From: Pseudoteredinibacter isoporae_A
Lineage (GTDB): Bacteria; Pseudomonadota; Gammaproteobacteria; Pseudomonadales; Cellvibrionaceae
Assembly (NCBI RefSeq): GCF_040372805.1
Contig: NZ_BAABWJ010000003.1
Span: 248,001 to 312,000, forward strand
Direction of reading: 5' to 3'
DNA: 64,000 bases
Made by a program: the position numbers and the translations under genes. Under the pieces are notes generated by a model that was given only the letters and a program-made list of their open reading frames with translations, did no database searches and had not been told where the DNA came from. Below, piece after piece: positions 60,767-64,000 of this stretch. Positions within the stretch are counted from its first letter, which is position 1; every line of letters begins with the position of its first letter.

Positions 60767-60795
60767 AAAAACGGCCACGCTAAGGTGGCCGTTTT
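60767..60795 (-). terminator. Terminator of the alanine symporter gene
   Basis: AAAACGGCCAC / GTGGCCGTTTT with a 6-base loop, 16 bases after the stop codon; the T-tract on the minus strand follows the stem (TTTTTG). Confidence 0.9.
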
Positions 60796-60810
60796 CGATG
60801 AATCAGAATT

Positions 60811-62370
60811 TTAAGATTCTGATTGTTTCTTTTCCCACAGATCCGCGTTTTTGATCTCCAAGGCTTTCGGATCAAAGTCGTACTCTTCAACACCCGCCTT
60901 GCGCTGGGCTTCATAGTCACGTAGGGCTTTGATCGCCGGCTTGGCAATAAAGAAGATGATGATGATACCCACAATGTTTAACCAGGCCATCAAGCCTACA
61001 CCGATATCACCCAACCCCCAGGCCAGGGTCGCGGCTTTGACACTGCCGTAAAATACCGCAAACATCATGATAACTTTCAAAATAAAGAAAGCACCGGGAA
61101 TTTTGATGGTGCGTAAAACATAAGACACATTGGTTTCGGCAATATAGTAGTACGCCAAAATGGTCGTGAACGCGAAGAAGAACAGGGCCACAGCCACAAA
61201 CGGCTCACCGACACCAGGGAACACAGACTCGATGGCATGCTGGGTAAATGCAGGGCTATTGGCATCCACCGTCGCGGCCAAATTTTGAACCAGGAAACCA
61301 CCCTCACCGTGGACGTTATAGGCACCGCTAATCAAAATCATAAAGGCTGTGGCTGAACAGACAAACAACGTGTCGATATACACCGAGAAGGCCTGCACCA
61401 AACCCTGCTGAGCAGGATGCTGAACTTCGGCGGCGGCCGCTGCGTGTGGCCCTGTACCCTGGCCGGCCTCATTAGAGTACACGCCGCGCTTAACACCCCA
61501 GCCGATAGCTGCACCGACACCCGCCATTGGGCTGAAGGCATCACCAAGAATCATTGAGATGACGGCAGGCACTTGATCAATGTTCAGAACCAACACAACG
61601 CAAGCCACGATGATGTAGGACAGCGCCATAAACGGCACAACAAATTCTGCGAATTTCGCGATACGCTTCAAACCACCAAAGATGATAAAGCCCAGAATCA
61701 TGACGACTACTGCACCCGTAATGATTTTAGCAGAGCTGATGGTACCCAGCGCCGTATCAATCATGTCGCCGCTACCAAAGGCCAGATCCACCGCATTACC
61801 AATCGCGTTCGACTGAACCGTTGGCAACAAAACACCACAGGCCAGAATTGTCGCAACGGCAAAGAGAATACCGTACCACTTTTGCCCCGTGGCTTTTTCT
61901 ATATAAAAAGCCGGACCACCTCGGTACTGACCTTCGTGCTCTTCTTTATAAATCTGAGCCAGGGTGGATTCAACATACGCCGTTGAAGCGCCCAGGAAGG
62001 CCACCACCCACATCCAGAATACAGCTCCCGGACCACCAAAACCGATAGCCGCCGCGACACCGGCGATATTGCCGGTACCCACTCGACCAGACAGAGAAAC
62101 GGCCAACGCCTGGAACGAGGAAACACCTCGATCGGAAGCGCCCCCAGAAAACAATAAACGGATCATTTCCTTGAACAAACGCAGTTGAACAAAGCGCGTC
62201 ATGATGCTGAAAAACAACCCTGCCGCCAGGCAGGTGTAAATCAGGGCGGGGCTCCAGACCACGCCATTAATGGCATCAACAATGGTCTGCAGGGAAGTGC
62301 CGGAATCAGCCGTGACGGCTGCAGCGACTTCAGCCGCCTGCTCGGCGACAGTTTCTGGGGTCTCTGACAT
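60811..62370 (-). CDS. Sodium:alanine symporter, AGCS family
   Basis: A 519-aa inner-membrane carrier with about 11 helices, importing alanine or glycine with Na+. The family signature is clear: GTGNIAGVAAAIGFGGPGAVFWMW, then GVKRGVYSNEAGQGTGPHAAA. It has an N-terminal soluble extension rich in Ala/Glu (about 20 residues) and a charged C-terminal tail. Length is normal. Transcribed alone, with its own terminator. Fits the sodium-linked physiology suggested by nhaC. Confidence 0.95.
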   Translation of the reverse strand: MSETPETVAEQAAEVAAAVTADSGTSLQTIVDAINGVVWSPALIYTCLAAGLFFSIMTRFVQLRLFKEMIRLLFSGGASDRGVSSFQALAVSLSGRVGTGNIAGVAAAIGFGGPGAVFWMWVVAFLGASTAYVESTLAQIYKEEHEGQYRGGPAFYIEKATGQKWYGILFAVATILACGVLLPTVQSNAIGNAVDLAFGSGDMIDTALGTISSAKIITGAVVVMILGFIIFGGLKRIAKFAEFVVPFMALSYIIVACVVLVLNIDQVPAVISMILGDAFSPMAGVGAAIGWGVKRGVYSNEAGQGTGPHAAAAAEVQHPAQQGLVQAFSVYIDTLFVCSATAFMILISGAYNVHGEGGFLVQNLAATVDANSPAFTQHAIESVFPGVGEPFVAVALFFFAFTTILAYYYIAETNVSYVLRTIKIPGAFFILKVIMMFAVFYGSVKAATLAWGLGDIGVGLMAWLNIVGIIIIFFIAKPAIKALRDYEAQRKAGVEEYDFDPKALEIKNADLWEKKQSES

Positions 62371-62576
62371 GAGAAAACCTTTCTTATGATTTATAGGGAA
62401 TTGCGGGTGGTCAGGGTAACGGCTCTAACCACAAATATCACTATAAAGAACGATTGGGCTCGGAAAAACCCGAAAAAAGAGGGGCTGGGGCCCCGTAATC
62501 AAAGGAGATAGAGGATATGAAATTGAAAAAATGATCAGCACCCCATGACCGGGCGCTGATCGGGTCTTGCTCTCGC

Positions 62577-64000
62577 TTAGAAGCGGTATTCCAGGTCAAT
62601 GCCGTAGGTTCTTGGTTCACTCAAAGACACCGTTGGCGTCTGCAGGCTCGATGCCGCCAAACCGCCGGGAATGTTGGTATAGCGGTTATCCAGAAGGTTT
62701 TGCCCCCACAGAGCAATTCCGTAACGATCATCCTGACTGCGCCAGGCTATTCTGGCGTTCAGGATTTTCTGGTCATCACCAAAGTTCTCGATGATCTCAT
62801 ATTCCGGCAAATAACCGGGATCATCGGCATCAAACTGCTGCTCTTTGAAGACGTAGTCGACATGCAAATTCATTTGACCTGCGGCGATGTCCCAAGCCCA
62901 ATCGAACGTGAGGGTATACTCATCCAGGGTGTCCGCGGTTTCCTGATCACCACCACGAGTATTGCCGTTGGCGTCGATATACTCAGCATATTGGCTGCTG
63001 GTTTCACGTTGAGTCGTTACCAGCCCCAACTGAATGTTGTCGGTCGGCAACCACTGCATCACCAACTCCCAACCATCAATGTCTTCATCACCCGAAATAA
63101 TGATCGGAGCGGAGAAGCCCGGAATGTTGGGGTCCGCGGAAAACACCGAACGCTGACGATTATCAAAGCTCATGTCGAAGAAATTCAAACGGGTGCGCAG
63201 TCGATCATTCAACCAGTCCGCTTTCACACCTAACTCAATATTGCTCACCTCTTCCGGCGCCAATGGCGTCGTCGCGGAATTGACCACAAAGCTGTCAAAG
63301 CCACCTGAGGTGTACCCTGTTGAGTAGGAAGCGAACACCATCGCTTTATCAGTCAAACGGTATTGCGCGATCGCACGCCCAGTGGTCTTGCTCCAACTGT
63401 CTTTCGCTTGCACCAGGCGATCGGTGACCAAACCAACCCCCTGCTGGCTCAAGGGGCTCAGGAAGTTGGTCGACGGTGGAATCAACGCTGCAACCGACAG
63501 GCCCGCAGCAGCTAAAGCCGCCCGCTCTTGATTCAGTGTCGTTGCCAGCGGTGCGGTGCCATTAAACCAACTGAAGTCTTTTTCATCTTTACTGTAGCGC
63601 AGACCAAAAATCATATTGAAGTTGTCAGTCACACTAATATCGATATCACTGTAGATGCCCCAGTTCACAAATTCACCGGTGTTGCGAACTTCCTCAGTGA
63701 ACAGCTGGCCTGAGTAACTCGGCGCGACGAAACCCGCAGCCAGTACCGGATTAAACGACTGAATCTGGGACGCAAATGGGCTGGCGTATAAAAACCCAAG
63801 TACCCCATTATAGGATGCGGAAGACTGATCTAATGGTGTTCCGAGCGCACCGCCGGCAATCTGGTCCAACGCCCCCGTCAACATTGCCCAACCTTGAGGG
63901 TCCCAAATACTATCGATGCTGAAACCGGCACCGGCAGCCGCCAGTAAGCCATTGGACACCTGAGTGGCCAGATTGGCCGCGGTATCGGCGGTGGTATTAA
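62577..64000 (-). CDS. TonB-dependent receptor, C-terminal part (cut by window end)
   Basis: The frame is open to the right edge; at least 474 residues of the beta-barrel are visible. It ends TYGIDLEYRF with terminal Phe, and has NFNMIFGLRYSKDEKDFSW, AMVFASYSTGYTSGGF and the APEEVSNIELGVKADWL block typical of the large TonB receptors common in sphingomonads and marine gammaproteobacteria, and often linked to sterols, aromatics or plant compounds. The N-terminal plug and TonB box are missing from the window. The substrate is unknown. It lies 206 bases downstream, on the minus strand, of nothing else visible. Confidence 0.9.
   Translation of the reverse strand, partial: NTTADTAANLATQVSNGLLAAAGAGFSIDSIWDPQGWAMLTGALDQIAGGALGTPLDQSSASYNGVLGFLYASPFASQIQSFNPVLAAGFVAPSYSGQLFTEEVRNTGEFVNWGIYSDIDISVTDNFNMIFGLRYSKDEKDFSWFNGTAPLATTLNQERAALAAAGLSVAALIPPSTNFLSPLSQQGVGLVTDRLVQAKDSWSKTTGRAIAQYRLTDKAMVFASYSTGYTSGGFDSFVVNSATTPLAPEEVSNIELGVKADWLNDRLRTRLNFFDMSFDNRQRSVFSADPNIPGFSAPIIISGDEDIDGWELVMQWLPTDNIQLGLVTTQRETSSQYAEYIDANGNTRGGDQETADTLDEYTLTFDWAWDIAAGQMNLHVDYVFKEQQFDADDPGYLPEYEIIENFGDDQKILNARIAWRSQDDRYGIALWGQNLLDNRYTNIPGGLAASSLQTPTVSLSEPRTYGIDLEYRF

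Overview
This window reads as a chromosomal segment of a free-living Gammaproteobacterium of roughly 50% GC. Nearly every housekeeping product (Lnt, PrfC, HrpA, PurT, PurC, MlaA, FadH) has a typical gammaproteobacterial form. A Baeyer-Villiger monooxygenase, three acyl-CoA dehydrogenases, FadH, NhaC, an AGCS alanine:sodium symporter and two TonB-dependent receptors point to an aerobic, marine or brackish, lipid/ketone/hydrocarbon-using lifestyle of the Alcanivorax/Ketobacter sort; the taxonomic part is inference. I see no rRNA, tRNA, CRISPR array, insertion sequence or prophage.

Layout. 1-4.8 kb: end of lnt, a lipoprotein, an acyltransferase-TetR operon and prfC. 5-8.7 kb: an acyl-CoA dehydrogenase operon whose last two genes look like the two subunits of a heteromeric enzyme, preceded by a TTCCGCA repeat cluster. 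9-17 kb: Baeyer-Villiger monooxygenase with divergent AraC regulator, then a TetR-adaptor-RND efflux operon. 17-24.6 kb: DUF454 protein, MATE transporter, thiopurine-methyltransferase-like protein, esterase, small secreted protein, LysR, and a divergent FMN-split-barrel/MocR pair. 24.8-26.7 kb: a RegB/RegA (RoxS/RoxR) redox two-component system. 26.8-36.2 kb: GFA protein, half-size GDT1 transporter, aspartate aminotransferase, M49-like peptidase, Crp/Fnr-fadH, MlaA, porin. 36.7-39.1 kb: an HvfABC-type copper-binding RiPP cluster. 39.5-55.4 kb: hrpA, TonB receptor, purT, a gamma-carbonic-anhydrase pair, NUDIX enzymes, pterin-synthase-like protein, nhaC, purC. 55.6-58.1 kb: a BlaI/BlaR1-like system. 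58.1-64 kb: RDD protein, membrane-anchored XRE regulator, YjbR, GFA, alanine symporter and a truncated TonB receptor.

Two systems stand out. First, at 56136-58107 a BlaI-family repressor overlaps a gene whose product joins a complete BlaR1/MecR1-type M56 membrane metalloprotease to a C-terminal peptidoglycan glycosyltransferase (GT51) domain, in the place where BlaR1 carries its penicillin-binding sensor. Two BlaI-type operators lie upstream, and a divergent small membrane protein shares them. This suggests a cell-wall stress switch that senses or handles lipid II or glycan strands instead of beta-lactams. Second, the HvfA-type precursor at 38551-39090 has 16 EGKCG motifs in eight tandem pairs. 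It is followed by an intrinsic terminator and then by overlapping genes for the MNIO enzyme (HvfB) and its partner (HvfC). This is an unusually high-capacity version of the oxazolone/thioamide copper-binding RiPP system, with a layout expected to give excess precursor over enzymes.

Many genes are served by clear hairpin terminators, and several regulators have evident candidate operators beside them. All functional calls rest on motifs and family knowledge read by eye; no searches were run.
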